Positions 11,211 through 24,045 are shown, counted from the stretch's first letter. The stretch is DNA of 64,000 nucleotides from Haliclystus octoradiatus (GCA_916610825.1 OU744449.1:2678001-2742000), one strand, 5' to 3'. Notes: generated from the sequence alone by a model not told the origin. Numbers and translations are program-made.

Positions 11211-14200
11211 ATGGGCAAGTTCATGAAATCCGGCAAGGTTGTTATCATTCTTGGTGGCCGTTATGCTGGCAAGAAGGCCATAGTCGTCAAGGACTATGAA
11301 AATGGCAGCCAAGACAAGCCATACGGTCATGCTTTGGTTGCTGGCATTGCAAGATATCCATTGAAGGTTACAAAGCCAATGAGCAAAAAGCTCCAAGCAA
11401 AGAGGTCAAGAATTAAGCCATTTGTTAAGGTTGTTAACTTCAACCACTTGATGCCAACAAGGTAAGCTTGCTTTGCTAGACCTACTACAGCTGAGCTTCT
11501 ACACTACGTTGCAATTAATTTCTTCCTGGCTTGTACCATACCACATCTACGTTCTTCCATTCTGTATTTGATGTTTATTACACTCACCTGGCTCCCTCCC
11601 ATCCATCATCATTGCACAAAGCCACAAACAGACAATTTAATATCAATCAAACTTTCTATCTGGAACTATTAATTAATCGAAGTGGATATAGTCCCGGTAA
11701 CCGGGTCTTTGGTTGAAAAAAACTAAAGTCCCGGCAGTCAAATGCGCACGCGCACAACGCCAAGCGTCAAAGCGTGAAACATCAATATCGTATTTTCATT
11801 TCTGTCACGGCTTCTCGATGTAATGGGATTGAAAATTCTTTCGTGAAAATTAAATGACATTGATCAATTTGTAATAATAATATAGCCTACTGATATACAT
11901 ATATATGTGTTCGATAAATATGAAGAAGCACTACTTTAGTTGTTTTCTTCGAAGTACTCTACATTTTTATTTGAGGAACAAAATGAAAACAACAGCGCTG
12001 CCTGCTTTGGTATAGGGCTAGTCTCGCCGCTATCATGGTCGTAAAACTATGATGTTGTTGATGTAATTGAAAGAAAACAATTACAAATGGTTGATCAATG
12101 GTGTTTAGGCAATATATAGTATAAGAATTTCAGTCTAAAAATGTGAGATTTGATTTTTAACTTGTTGAATGTCTTGAATGTTCCGTCTGCCATTGTTCGT
12201 TATAAACGCTACGTCGGTTTAAATAATTTCCCATTTCTGCTAAATCAAGCATATACTATACTGCGACGAATGTTGAATCATTTTCACAAGATATCCTATT
12301 TGCCACAATGTCATAATCAAATGAATTTGATATCTTCTAAAACTTATAAAATGATGTAACTTTAAAGTTTAAGAAGATTGAATGTTTTAGTTACATATTT
12401 TCAAGACAGAAACACTCTCTGCGCATGCGTATTTGACTGCCGGGACTCTTGCTTTTTTCAACCAAAGACCCGGTTACCGGGACTCTATCCACGTCCTTAA
12501 TTAATACTGCTTCAAACAATTGATACCAGTCTGTAAAGTGGTTGGTTAATTGAACTATGGTTAATGGAAAGAAAAGACAACAATTGCAATGTTTCAAATT
12601 CTGAAAAGTCGATTCGTACATGTGATCTCAAACCACCTCAAATTGATAGGAATTATGCTATTCTTTGTAAAATATCAAATGACGTAATTGCAAGCTAGGG
12701 TTCCCCTAAGAGAAACAATTGTACTAACAAAAATAATTCATTCTAATCTAGGACCTAACCCTAACCATTTAGCCACTACAAATTTTAGTGGAAAGTGTAA
12801 AATTTATTACCAATTCCAGTCTCTCATTTTGTTGCTTTGATTTATTGTCATACAGTTAGGTTTGGTGCCCTCAAAACACCCAGTTTAGGCATAGTTAGGT
12901 TGACCATTCTGGTTTTTGCTTGACTTTATTGAGTATCCTTGATGTTTGTAGTTACCAAGAACATAGCAATCGATTATCTTGAAATTCTGTCAACTGCATG
13001 AGGGTTTTTCATTTGTTATGCAAAATGAGAAGCTTCAAATTTATTATTGTTCAATAATCAATGTGATCAACACTGCTTATCTTTTAACATGTTTAAAAGT
13101 CAATATGTTTTTGTTGTACTTCAACATTAATATATGTTTGATTGAGCTTTCCATGATGTTAACTTTCTGTTTTGATTTTCAGGTACACCGTCGATGTCAA
13201 TGTTGATAAGGCTGTTGTCAATAAAGAATACAATAAGGACTCTAGCAAAAAGAACCGTGCCTTGAATGACATCAAGAAGAAATTTGAAGAGAGGTAATTC
13301 AAGTTATTAATTTTGATATTGCTGGTATAAATTTGAAAATTTTCACTCCTTTCCAAAGCGTTACAATGTTTTGTTCACAAAATTTGTGTGTAATTCACGG
13401 AAAATTCAATTAAATATGAATAAATAAAAAAAGTCATTCTGAATGACTTTTAAATAGAAAAACATCCATTCTAGAGCTGCAGAATAGAAAAAATGTGAAA
13501 GTGCAATTCAAAATAAGATTGATAAGAAAGAAATGCCGAAGTTTCACTGTCTTATTTATCAGACATTTTTAATAATTTTTACAGATTTCAGACTATTTTT
13601 CTCTTGTGAACACTTGCCATTGCAATTTCCCAATTGAAATTAATTACAAATGAACTAGATATCCTAGATTTCAGACTATTCTTGAAACAGGAATTTACAT
13701 GTTTAATTTATATAAAAAAGAGAAATCTGCCTTGTGTAAGCTAACCACTTGTCTAAACTGTCAGAATGTTGACTTTTGAAAGCCTGAGTTATTTTTCTCT
13801 TGTGTAAACGTTTCGCGGTGGATATTGTTCCGGCTGCCGAAAAGTTGTTCTCAAAAGATAATGTTCCGTGCGTCCATTGCGCATGCGTATATAGATAGTA
13901 AACATGGACGTGTCGATCGATCCAAATTAAATCTTGAATAGTTTGTAAAAGAATTCATAGCATCGTAGATTGGATCGACTGTTTTGGAATAAATATAAGA
14001 CAGAAACGATATTCAACATATCTGTGCATTCATAATTTTATTCTGTGTTTGATTTATCAAAGTTTTTCAGCGACGTGGCCCAACGTTTTCAATATTTGAG
14101 TGTCGTGACATTTATTTGACGTTCTGAAAGTTTCAGAGAATATTTATGTAGGCTAATAACAATTCAAAACATTTTTACTTTGGTGATTGTAATAATTTGG

Positions 14201-14833
14201 AATAATAACTTATTACTTATTTTCTTCTCCTGTAACTGGTGCTATATGCCTACTAATTCTGATTTGAAGTATAACGAAAGTCAAAACTTAACTCTGAAAC
14301 TCAAAATCGAAGCCGAGTTTGTTCGCTTTTTCTATAAGTTTAGGAGCACCTTTTGTGTGGTATTTAGCATCGTGAATCTCTCATATAAAATGCTTTCATT
14401 TTAAAATTCTTTTATATATTCTACGATTAAATTGATAAACAGAATTGTAATATTAACGTGGTCGAGGAACAGGACCGTCCGTCGCCATTGCATGTTGATT
14501 TAATGTGAGACAAAAGCAGACAACAGATAACGCATGCGCAAAAGACGCACAGAACATTATCGCTAGTAATCAGGATTTCGGCTGCCGGAACATTATCCAC
14601 TTCGTAAACGTTTTATAAGAGTAAGCTAGTTGATAAATCATATGACTGAGGATAGGAATAAAGAAGTAATTCTGCTTCAAATGAGTACCCCCCCACCCCC
14701 CGTGCACTGACAGGTCTCTTATCTATGTATCCCTACTCTCTTTTGATTGTATTTAAACTTTGTTTGGTTTGTCTTTCATTCCAGGTACCGAAGTGGCAAG
14801 AACAGATGGTTCTTCCAGAAATTGCGATTCTAA
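11211..14833 (+). CDS. RPL27: 60S ribosomal protein L27 (eL27)
   Basis: Structural protein of the large ribosomal subunit. Coding exons are 11211-11461, 13183-13293 and 14785-14833, joined inside two AGG arginine codons (AG|G both times). The product is 136 residues, the usual animal length. It starts [11 protein letters not shown], contains [11 protein letters not shown] and NHLMPTRYTVDV, and ends [11 protein letters not shown], all close to vertebrate RPL27. A pyrimidine-rich stretch ending in TAG (to 11204) lies six bases before the ATG, so a 5' UTR intron probably precedes the first coding exon; the non-coding first exon is not located. Both coding introns carry a foldback transposon (11678-12496 and 13814-14604). 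A polyadenylation signal follows the stop within 10 bases. Very secure. Confidence 0.98.
11678..12496. mobile_element. Mutator-like foldback MITE, 819 bp, 9-bp TSD, in RPL27 intron
   Basis: Exact 9-bp duplications TTAATTAAT at 11669-11677 and 12497-12505. The left end reads CGAAGTGGATA then AGTCCCGGTAACCGGGTCTT; the right end is its inverse (AAGACCCGGTTACCGGGACT, TATCCACGTCC). The TIR extends about 75 bp to the CAGTCAAATGCGCA region. It is similar in end structure (GTGGATA, GCGCATGCG) to the element in the next intron. No coding capacity seen. Confidence 0.8.
13814..14604. mobile_element. Mutator-like foldback MITE, 791 bp, 9-bp TSD, in RPL27 intron
   Basis: Exact 9-bp duplications TAAACGTTT at 13805-13813 and 14605-14613. 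The left end reads CGCGGTGGATATTGTTCCGG; the right end is its inverse (CCGGAACATTATCCACTTCG). The arms share CCGGCTGCCGAAA, GTTC.GTGCGTC and GCGCATGCG. It has the same GTGGATA end and the same four-base outer spacing as the element at 11678, so the two are related families. No transposase. Confidence 0.8.
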
Positions 14834-14839
14834 GTGTAC

Positions 14840-14845
14840 AATAAA
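14840..14845 (+). terminator. Polyadenylation signal of RPL27
   Basis: AATAAA seven bases after the RPL27 stop codon. A very short 3' UTR is normal for ribosomal protein genes. Confidence 0.75.
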
Positions 14846-15880
14846 AATCTCAATGTAGTGTAAACGATTGGTCTTTTGTCTTGTATCCTATTTCTTCGTA
14901 ATTTGCAGAATTGGTGCTGAATCTGTTTGCTTCGTTTATCTTTGCGTCCAACTTTTGAACTAGTCTGAATAAAAGTACAGGTCATTTGGGATGGGCCAGT
15001 ATTCTGTTAGGCTGGTCACAGACTCAATTCAATTTACGTTAAAAAACGTATTCCACCATACCACCCGGTTCTACCAATACCATGAATGAATTGGATTTGT
15101 AAGGCTAGTATTATGTGTGCGCTAGTGGAATGTCTCAATAAGAATAACACCTGTTCACAATACAAAGTCTCTATATTCAAAACTTTATTTAGGTTGGTTT
15201 TAGCAGACACTTCTTATTTTTGCGACTTTATAGACAAGCCACGTATAATTGGTATAAACAATCAAACATTAAATGAATTCAACGACTTGTAGTGTGTTTA
15301 TTGCTGGATATATGCAAGCATAGTGACGCAAGTGAAATCTTTGAATTTAATCTACTCTCCCTTTTGCCTGTAAAATTTCATATTCTGCTTGCAAAAACAA
15401 TCACATTTTTATGCCATACCCATTTTAATCGAATTTGATCACACATTAGATCTTTTAAGTAATTATATAACTTCTCCGTTCTGAAACAATGCTGAAGTAG
15501 AATGGACTGCCTAATATACGGGATGTTGTTTCTTATTAGTGAAATCAAACCGTCCCTAAACATGCAATCCGATTCCATCAAAGCAAAACTAAACAGAACT
15601 TAACTTACATTTTGCAAACCATAACTTGAAAATGGCTAACGATGAATGTAGCCGAAACGTTTTTAAAAATAAAACTTCATTATTGCCACTGACGATTTTT
15701 GATCAAATGATTTGAATACTTGGATTTAATAGAGATAGAATATTTATCTCGCCCGAATATAATTTTTGATCAGGGAAAAAATACTGTTCAAATACCTGTT
15801 ATAACAGAAGAGTTATAATGAAAAAAATTTTTTTTTGAAGCAACCATTATGGAAAATCTAATACTATTACCATGACACAA
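14846..15880. other. Intergenic stretch, no gene seen
   Basis: Between RPL27 and the coiled-coil gene. Short open frames lack any recognisable composition. Near 15637-15670 the text ACGATGAATGTAGCCGAAACGT precedes TTTTAAAAATAAAAC; it resembles the GATGA...GAAACGT ends of retroelements but is too decayed to class. Confidence 0.4.
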
Positions 15881-16107
15881 TGGATAAATACGTCATATTG
15901 ATTGGATTCAGAAGAAAATTGTTCCAAATTAGGACACAATCAATAAATTATTACGTCATGATTAATTACGTATAAATTGGAACGCACGGAAAATTGTGTT
16001 CCTTTCCAAATGAATCCAGCGACGCGAACACTGTCGAAGAACGGATCAGAATTAGGAAGAAATAAAAAGAGATTGATACAAATTGATGAGATATAACTCG
16101 ATCAAGA
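15881..16107 (+). promoter_or_regulatory. Probable promoter / 5' UTR of the coiled-coil gene
   Basis: Two TACGTCA motifs (15889-15895 and 15952-15958) resemble CRE/ATF sites and lie 150-220 bases before the first ATG. GGATTCAGAAGAAAATTGTTCC and the later AATTGTGTTCCTTTCCAAATGAATCC form a loose inverted pair. No TATA box position can be defended. Assignment rests on location and motif only. Confidence 0.25.
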
Positions 16108-19100
16108 ATGTATTCATCGATCTCGCAAGAAAATAATCGGTATTATATCGGTTCAGACCGATATTCAAAGGCGATATTGGAATCGCAGCGTCGCGACTTT
16201 AGTAATTTTGATAGCGACGTGAGAATGGTAGAGGCTAAAGATAGAAAATCAATGAAATATGACTACAGATGTGAGTTAATTCTTTTAAAATAATAATATA
16301 TTCTATTTTACTGGTCTGGTTTGCTATAATTTGTTAATGTACCAACTATATTTGAAATATTAGATGTTTACTTATCATATATTTAGAATGGTTTATTTGA
16401 ATATTCAAATTAATTTTTTTTCATATAGTTTGCATCACAACATTAATCAAAACATCCCAAAATATTAACTTTCTTCAATAATCATAATAATCAATCGGAT
16501 TTTATGAATGTTCATTTTATAAACTGTTGTGTCTTGCCTTTAGCTAATAATAATAATTAATTAATTTAATGTGTCTTCATATGATATTACAAATCTTACT
16601 GATAACCTATTTATTCTTTCATGTTTCACATGTTTTTCATATATAGTTTATGACACTTAATTATGATAGCCAATACTTCTTTCCTTGATTCGATTCATAA
16701 TTAGCCTGGAAAAGAAAATATATGATGGAATTGAAGAAATAAATTTACGATTGGGTTTAGATTACAAATGGATACCAGAGATTAAATGAAATTTAGTATC
16801 CATGAATTGTTTATGAACTCGTTGTTTTTTCCGCTATTTGTTAATGATGCCAATTCAATACAGAAGGAACCTAATGTAGCTGTTATAGAGTGCACATTGC
16901 AAGAAATAGGCTCATGAACTGTTATTAAACATTTCATTGACAATTCAAAAGTTTACATGAGCTGTACATGAGCTTCATGAACTATTCTTGAAACTCATGA
17001 ATAGTTCATAAACATTGTAAGAAATGTTTACATACATTCATGAACTCTTCATGAACACCTTACGAACATTTATGAACTATTCATTAATGTCATGAACTTT
17101 ACAAACATCCACAAGCACTTCATGAACATCTTACGAACATTTATGAACTATTAATTAACGTCATGAAGATTTCATGAACTTTTGAAACATCCACGAGCTC
17201 TTCATGGACATCTTACGAACATTTATGAACTGTTCATCAACGTCATGAACATTTCATGAATTGGGTTCATGAACTTTAGAAACATCCACGAGCTCTTCAT
17301 GGACATCTTACGAACATTTATGAACTATTCATCAACGTCATGAACATTTCATGAACTGGGTTCATGAACTTTATAAACATCCACGAACTCTTCATGAATA
17401 TCTTACGAACATTTATGAACTATTCATCAACGTCATGAACATTTCATGAACTGCGTTCATGAACTTTATAAACATCCACGAACTCTTCATGAATATCTTA
17501 CGAACAGTTATGAAATATCCAATAAAGTCATGAAAATTTCATGAACTGGGTTTATGAACTTTATAGACATCCATGAACTATTCATGAACACCTTAATGGA
17601 CAAGTCATGAACTGTTCATGAACTGCAGGAGCAGATCTTCTGTACACTAGTTTTGATTTGACAAATTTGAGGTATTAAAACTTTTGTGATTTTCTTGTTA
17701 GATGATCAACCGAATGCTAATTGTTTCTATGGAGAACCAATAGATTATAAGATTGTTGTTACAAATGATGGATTAAGCGTTGAAAAGAATCTTCTTAATC
17801 AACTCAATTATGACCTTTGTTATTTACAAACAGAATCAGCTCTTACTAAAGAGGCAATGAATAAAATAAGAGTCGATTGTCGCGATAAACTTAGACGATT
17901 TGAAGAGGCTGTTACACTTAATAACACAGAAACTGATGAAATCCATAAAGATCTGTTTGCTAAAATGAATACTTTTTCATTATGTGAAAATGAAAAGAGC
18001 TTTCATATGGAGAAAAGATTTAACGAATGTCTTGAAAAACTAAACAATTATTATCTTCATTTGAATCGTGTCAACGAGAACATTGGCCAGCATAAACAAG
18101 AGATAAGCATGCAAATACAACAGCATAAACAAGATTATATTAAAGTAAACAACATGATTGAAAATGTCCAAACTGATGTGAAACTCGTTAAAGAAAACAC
18201 CCTTTCTGTTGAAATAGTCGATGAAATTAAAAAAGAGCAGAACATGCTAACAAAGAAACATCAAAATATTGAACAACGTGTTGATAAAGGTAGAGAAATG
18301 TTCATAACTCATACAATCGAAATCAACAAGAAATGTGACAGAATCATTAATCAACACGAGCAATTAAAATCATCAAATAACAAGCAACTCGAAACAAGGT
18401 TTAGAAAATTTGAAAATGATTTCACAATAGAGCAATTGAGGTCAAACAAATTTGTCATAGAACTTGAAAATATGAAGAAAAATCACAAAAAATCATTAAA
18501 ATTCAAACAATATTTACGAGATGTTAATAGCTTGAAAAGTAAAATAAGTTTCTTGAATCTGAAAGTTCATATGATTTCTGCATTTAATCATACAAAATGG
18601 AGACAACTTCGCTCTTCTCAAAAGAATAACAGTGTCGATAAAGACACAAAACAGCAGGTTAATATTGATTTGAAAGAATATAAAGAGGAATTAAATGAAA
18701 TAATGGTCAAATTGAAAGAAATTGAGATAAACGATGAAGTAGTTCGAAGTGATGTTCAATCTCTTAAAGAGGATGTTTTAAAAATCATGAAAGATCATCA
18801 GAAGATTAATGATATTGAATTTCAAAATGTTGTTAGAAAAACAAAGAAACATGATAACGAGATCCATCAATTACGAGATGATATCGAAATGACAAAGGAA
18901 ACATGCAAATATGGTATAAATCAATTTAATAAGTTTCTTGAAAATGTCAACAATATCAAAATGGATAATAATCAAACTGAGATGCAGGAGCAAATCAAAT
19001 CACTCAAATTAGCATCTGAAACACACAAAGTAGATCCCACAATAGTAGAAAATACAATCAAGAAATCAGTTTCTGCGATGGATAATAAAATGGTTTATTT

Positions 19101-22100
19101 GGAAAAAACACTCAATAATAAATGCAATGCAATTTCAAGTAAATTGGATCAAAACATTTTGAATTTGAAACAATCTTTAAATACCCAATGCGATGATATA
19201 TCTCAAATAAAAACTATTCAAAATGGGACGTCTGAAAAATTGGAAATATGTCAAAATCAAATCACAGAAATTTTCAATCAGCTCAAACCAAATAATATTA
19301 ATGATAAATTACCATCGCTAGATACGTCAGTCATACAAGATCATTCAAATGAAAATCAATTGTATATCAAAAATGTGGATTTCAAAGAACACATGGAAAA
19401 AACTGATGAAAAACTGGTAAGATTGGAAAACAGAATGCAAAAAGAAATTGCTGTAAGCAGGGAAAAGATCAATGATCGTTTCAATACAATGACTAAATGT
19501 TTAATGGATGATGTAAAATCTGAATTTAATAATAAAACTAAACAATTGATGATAAAAATTGATAATCAGCAAAGTATTCTAAATGATGTCAACGAGAAAA
19601 TAGATCAAAAAGCAACCGTAAATAAAGATATAAACTCACAAAAAGGTGTTCCTGATGAAGTTTGTAAAGACATTGAAACATTCAAAAATACAATTCAAGA
19701 GCAGATTAATGATACAAACAAGAAACTAGTTAACTATCATTCTCAAATTACAGACATAAAGGCAACATTTTTATCAAAAAGTAACGTAAATTCATCAGTA
19801 GAATGCGATAAAGAAATTTCTGGAATTGTTGAAAAGCTAAGTGAGAAACATGATGAGTTGAAAATAGAAGTATCAAAATTAAATGCGGGGAATGAATCAA
19901 AAGTTGCAAGAAAACGAAACGAAGAATTTCTTACAAATAAAATCAACAATTGTATCAAAGAGGTGGACGCACTTAAAGAATTGTCTGAGAACAACATCAA
20001 CAACAACAAAAATAATATATCTAATGATTCCAAAAAGATTGAAACATTACTTGATAAAGTAAAATCTATAGAAAACGCAATTAAACCTATTGAAAACATT
20101 AAATCCAGCCCACAGAAAGACGGAGCAGATATTAGCAATTCCAAAGAAAAGAAAGCTCTAAAGTCAGAAATAAATACTTTGTCGCAAAAACTAATGAATC
20201 AAGAACGTAACGAAGCAATTGCAAAAAATGAGATGAATAAATTACGTCAACAAATCAAAGAAATAACAACGGCATGTCAGACAAAGAATGATAATATTGA
20301 AGAGTTTAAACACATGTTCAAAGAAATGAAAGCTGAGATTGAATTATTGAAAACTGCAGACAAAAAAGCTCCAATAAATACTACTGTCGAAGCAACATCT
20401 GATGAAATACAATTGATCAATAAAACACTTTTTGAAATGAAGGATAATTTTAATGTCATTAATCAAAAAGTAGTATTCGCTGAAGATCTTATCGGTGTAA
20501 ATAATGATTTAGATGTTATTTCAATGGATTTAGAACGTTTCAAAACAGTGTACGATAAAACCGAACTGCGTCTAAATGCCTGTAATGATGAAACTCAATC
20601 AATCTGGGATGCAATTATGGAATTACGACAGCAACAATATCAGCTAATGAAACAAATGGCAGACATTGAAGCCTTATTAGATGGATCTTATGATCCCACA
20701 AATCAACTTTGTATTGGTTCAATCAAAACGTAAGTAGAAATATTATGCTGATGTAATATGCTAATGTATGCCATAGAAAGGAGAATATCTAAGTTGAAGT
20801 TACTGAATTCAATATTAACGCTTTGATTAGTTTTTTCGTATGTCAGTCTTCCGCAAAATTTGAACAGCTCATTCAACGAAAAAACGTCTTTGTAGAGTTA
20901 TATATCAAGATACATTTTCACTAACTATTTTCTTGCTATCTTCCAATTTCGTCTACAGTCAAACCTGTCTTAAACGGACACCTAAGTGACTTTACTATTT
21001 TGTCCGGCTAAGAGAGGTGTCCGGCTTACAGAGGTTGACGTCGTTACTGCAAAATAATAGATTTCAGACAACAAATGATTGTCAAACATTAGACTGAAAA
21101 AACATATTATTCGATAATTATTGTATTTTCGATTTGTTATATGCTTCATATGATAAGGAGCGTCTCTTATTTTTTTCTTTATCCTTTATGTATTGCAGCC
21201 AATCAGAAAGTAACAACAGCAGTATTGAAAACAATGAACTTTACAGCAACAACTCTGATGAAGAACAACTACAAAAATTTCATTCAAATGTTAATTCAAC
21301 ATTGAATGATTGCGAACAAGTGGAAATGCATTTGACCAAAGATGATCACTATAATGATAATATGAACCCTGCTTATTATGATATCGAAGATGATCAATCT
21401 AATGTAAACAACAACAATGCTATGTACACAAATCATGATGAACAATCAACAAGCACAAATAATAATACAAACAAAGTTGATAAGAATGTAAAACCAAACA
21501 GAAAATCAAGACATCGAGATATGATGAATAAAAATGTTGATGCAGTAAATGATGCTGGCAGTAAGGAAATAATTACGTTGCAAAATAAGCAACCATCATT
21601 TTTACAACCAATGAAAAAACTCATGCCAGTAGCAACAACCCCCAGTAAGCAGCCGCAGATGAATGATCCATTCAGAAATAACAACAGTATTCTTGGTAAA
21701 CCAGCAAATCAATTGGGTAAAATCATGTCACAGAAAAATATGGAAGCAAAAATGAACAAAAATGATAGTGGTCTACATGACAATGTTTATGATGAGGTGT
21801 ATGTCAATGATGAATTTGAAGCTTCTGAAAATGATAGCGAGAATGAACAGGGTTGTGCTTTGACAAAAAAAGTAGAAAACAAATATCCAACACACGCTAA
21901 TCATCTCCATGATGATGTTACAACATCTGATGTATTTAATCAACAAAATGTACGATCGGTTGATAACCAGGCAACTATGCAAATCAATAACAATGAATGT
22001 AAAATGAAAACAGCAGACATTACGAAAAAATCAAACAGCAGCAGTTTAACATCATTAGCTGACTTTCCTTCATTAAACGGAAAACAAAAAGTTATTAGTA

Positions 22101-22513
22101 AGGACAAATCATCCAAAAAAGCAAATGGAAAGAAAAAGAAACACGGAAAAGAAGCTATTGATAATTTATTTGGTGATCTTGAAGACAATGATTTGTATCC
22201 ATCACAAAAACAAACTATTTCAAAAGAAGTTAATAATGTGTCAACTACAGATGCTACACGAGATAACTTTTCTTGGTTGACTGTTGCAAATGGAAATACT
22301 AACACAAAACAACCAAAAACATCAAAATTAGCACCTGTGACATCATCATCTATAAATGTTCCTAAATCCATTCTAGGTCCTATTAAATCCAATTCAAGTA
22401 GTAAACCGTTGGCGCCAAAAAAGAGTTTGCTTGGTGATTTACCAGCGTTACCTGGTGGCTCACGTTCAGGAGGTAATGGGCTTTCTCCTTTGAAAACAAT
22501 GCCTAAATTTTAA
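16108..22513 (+). CDS. Large coiled-coil protein of unknown family, 1501 residues
   Basis: Three coding exons: 16108-16270, 17702-20729 and 21199-22513. Phases fit (T|AT at the first junction, AC|C at the second), with GTGAG and GTAAG donors, and the sum is 1501 codons plus stop. Residues 1-54 are polar (MYSSISQENNRYYIG start). Residues 55 to about 1060 are almost continuous coiled coil rich in K, E, N, Q and I, with conserved-looking IWDAIMELRQQQYQL near the end. The last exon is low-complexity, N/S-rich, then basic (KKANGKKKKHGK), and closes with KKSLLGDLPALPGG and SPLKTMPKF. No signal peptide or membrane segment. Such architecture suits a cytoskeletal, centrosomal or ciliary scaffold, but that is inference. 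I do not recognise the family. Single large second exon; AT-rich codon use like the neighbours. Confidence 0.85.
17040..17610. repeat. Tandem array of ~95-bp GTTCATGAAC-rich units
   Basis: In intron 1 of the coiled-coil gene, ending about 90 bp before exon 2. The marker CTTACGAACA recurs at 17059, 17130, 17212, 17307, 17402 and 17497; the last four starts are exactly 95 bp apart, the earlier ones 71 and 82 bp. Each unit contains several partly palindromic TTCATGAAC words. Looser TTCATGAAC sequence extends left to about 16900. Confidence 0.85.
20954..21036. mobile_element. Fragment of a CAGTCAAACCTGTCTTAA-type DNA transposon end
   Basis: TACAGTCAAACCTGTCTTAA, then GGACACC, GTCCGGCTAAGAGAGGTGTC and GGCTTACAGAGGTT. 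This resembles the terminal part of pogo/Tigger-like elements seen in many invertebrates. The opposite end is not found. It lies in intron 2 of the coiled-coil gene. Confidence 0.45.
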
Positions 22514-22543
22514 TTTAGTTTAACTTTAAAAAGTCCTTTTGTA

Positions 22544-22549
22544 AATAAA
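22544..22549 (+). terminator. Polyadenylation signal of the coiled-coil gene
   Basis: AATAAA 31 bases after the stop codon, followed by AT-rich sequence. Confidence 0.6.
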
Positions 22550-22817
22550 ATCAAATTATATAACAGTAAATATGTATATATTCCTGATTTATTTTAAAAT
22601 TGCCTTAGTTTTTAAACCTTGGAATATAAATTTATTTTAACTACACAATATCATTGCTTGGTAACTTTCTCATTATACAAACTCCTCCTTGTCCCACAGA
22701 AACCCAAAACCCGGACTTATGAATACTACTTCATTGATTAAAAGAGCGGGAAAACTTTTGAAAAAAATACTAAAACAATATCAAAACAAGGGTTCTAGAT
22801 GGAATTCCTTTGTTTTA

Positions 22818-22871
22818 AAATTTATAGAAAACGAGGAAATCAGCTTTCACGAGGAGCTCTCTCATGCCAGG
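22818..22871. mobile_element. Partial hAT-like MITE end
   Basis: GAAAACGAGGAAATCAGC ... GAGGAGCTCTCTCATGCCAG is the inverted arm of the palindromic element at 8742-8893. The opposite arm is not recognisable, so this copy is incomplete. Confidence 0.4.
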
Positions 22872-23819
22872 ATTAGAATATTGATTTTTACGTGGCTATA
22901 TATGTGACGTAGCTGAGTGCTTAAGCTTTTTAACAACATCTGGTACTATATATTGGTTTACATGGTAGCTCCGTCATTATGTAGTTATCAGTAGCTTTCT
23001 TCCAAGACTGTCTATGCAAATCAAGGTATCTTTCGAAAATCAAACAATTTTGTTGTTGTTGTTGTGAGTACACAGCAGAATATTTCAATTGGCTATGCCC
23101 ATTAGAATATATAAATGTCGAAACAAATCATTCAATTCTATTTAATTTCAAGATAAAGGATAGCGACTGAAAATAAAATCTTGAAATGTTTTTCGAAGAA
23201 ACTTTTACTGATTCTATTTAATTCCTTGTAAAAATGACTTTTAAAATAACCACATTTTCATGGGGATTTTGCCTTCGAACACCTTAGAAACAACTAGTTT
23301 TTAATGATATACTGTATGTTCATAGACTTTCATGGCCGGTTCACAAGCGGTCAAAACTGCTAAATCTCGTTTTCATATGCACAATCGAAGATATTAATTA
23401 ATAATATTCATACCAGAAATTGTTTTTCCGTTTTCTTCTGTTATAGATAATTACACATACCCGTTTAATTCTTACCAATTATTGTGTCAATATTAATTGC
23501 CTATGGTACATCTGTCAACATTATTTTATTTTTAAGAATATTTAAAAATAAATTGGTCAGCTCCTACAGTACTTTAGTTTACTCAAAGGATAAGTTCGTT
23601 AACATTAAATTATTCGCAATCCCGTTGGGTTTTGGACTTACAGCAAAGTAAGCTTATTAGTCATATGAACAGTTACTATAACCGTGTATGTCGTAATATT
23701 ATTTCATCATCATTAATAACCACTTAATGAGTTAATATTCAATTGAAGCGTATACATTGCTGCTTTTCATCGAGCTTTCGACAAAGGTGGAGATACGTAG
23801 CTTATAGTGTATGGTTATC
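22872..23819. other. Intergenic stretch, no gene seen
   Basis: AT-rich, with no open frame worth calling and no clear repeat structure. Confidence 0.4.
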
Positions 23820-24045
23820 TATAACGATGGTGGCTGAATCAAAGAAAACGCATTCTTAATTACTGTCACTTAAGTTTCATACCGATGCGATCATCAGAGG
23901 AGTTTTTACTCAAAAAAGCTAAAAAAATATTAAAACTTCCTATGGAAAAAAAAGTTAAAAAGCTAAGCATGCGTCTTCTTTGACTCAGTATACTATTCTT
24001 TGACCATCGTTATATATTACAGCTTGGTTACAGCTCTGCCAATCT
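23820..24045. repeat. Inverted-repeat element with hammerhead-like core (copy 5, decayed)
   Basis: On the minus strand 23862-23910 reads CTGATGATCGCATCGG then ATGAAACTTAAGTGACAG: both core boxes are present, but stem II is weak and GTG replaces GTA. The outer arm GAATCAAAGAAAAC.CATTC matches copy 6 at 32945, and GTCTTCTTTGACTCAG at the right is its inverse. The tail CAGCTCTGCCAAT is at 24030-24043. Confidence 0.5.

Noticed and set aside
13005-13206. Plus-strand frame running into RPL27 exon 2
   Set aside because: Wrong frame for RPL27; intronic AT-rich sequence read through the acceptor.
19743-20144. 133-codon minus-strand frame
   Set aside because: Antisense shadow of the coiled-coil exon; its L/S/F-rich composition simply mirrors K/E/N codons.
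21940-22392. 150-codon minus-strand frame
   Set aside because: Shadow of the third exon of the coiled-coil gene.
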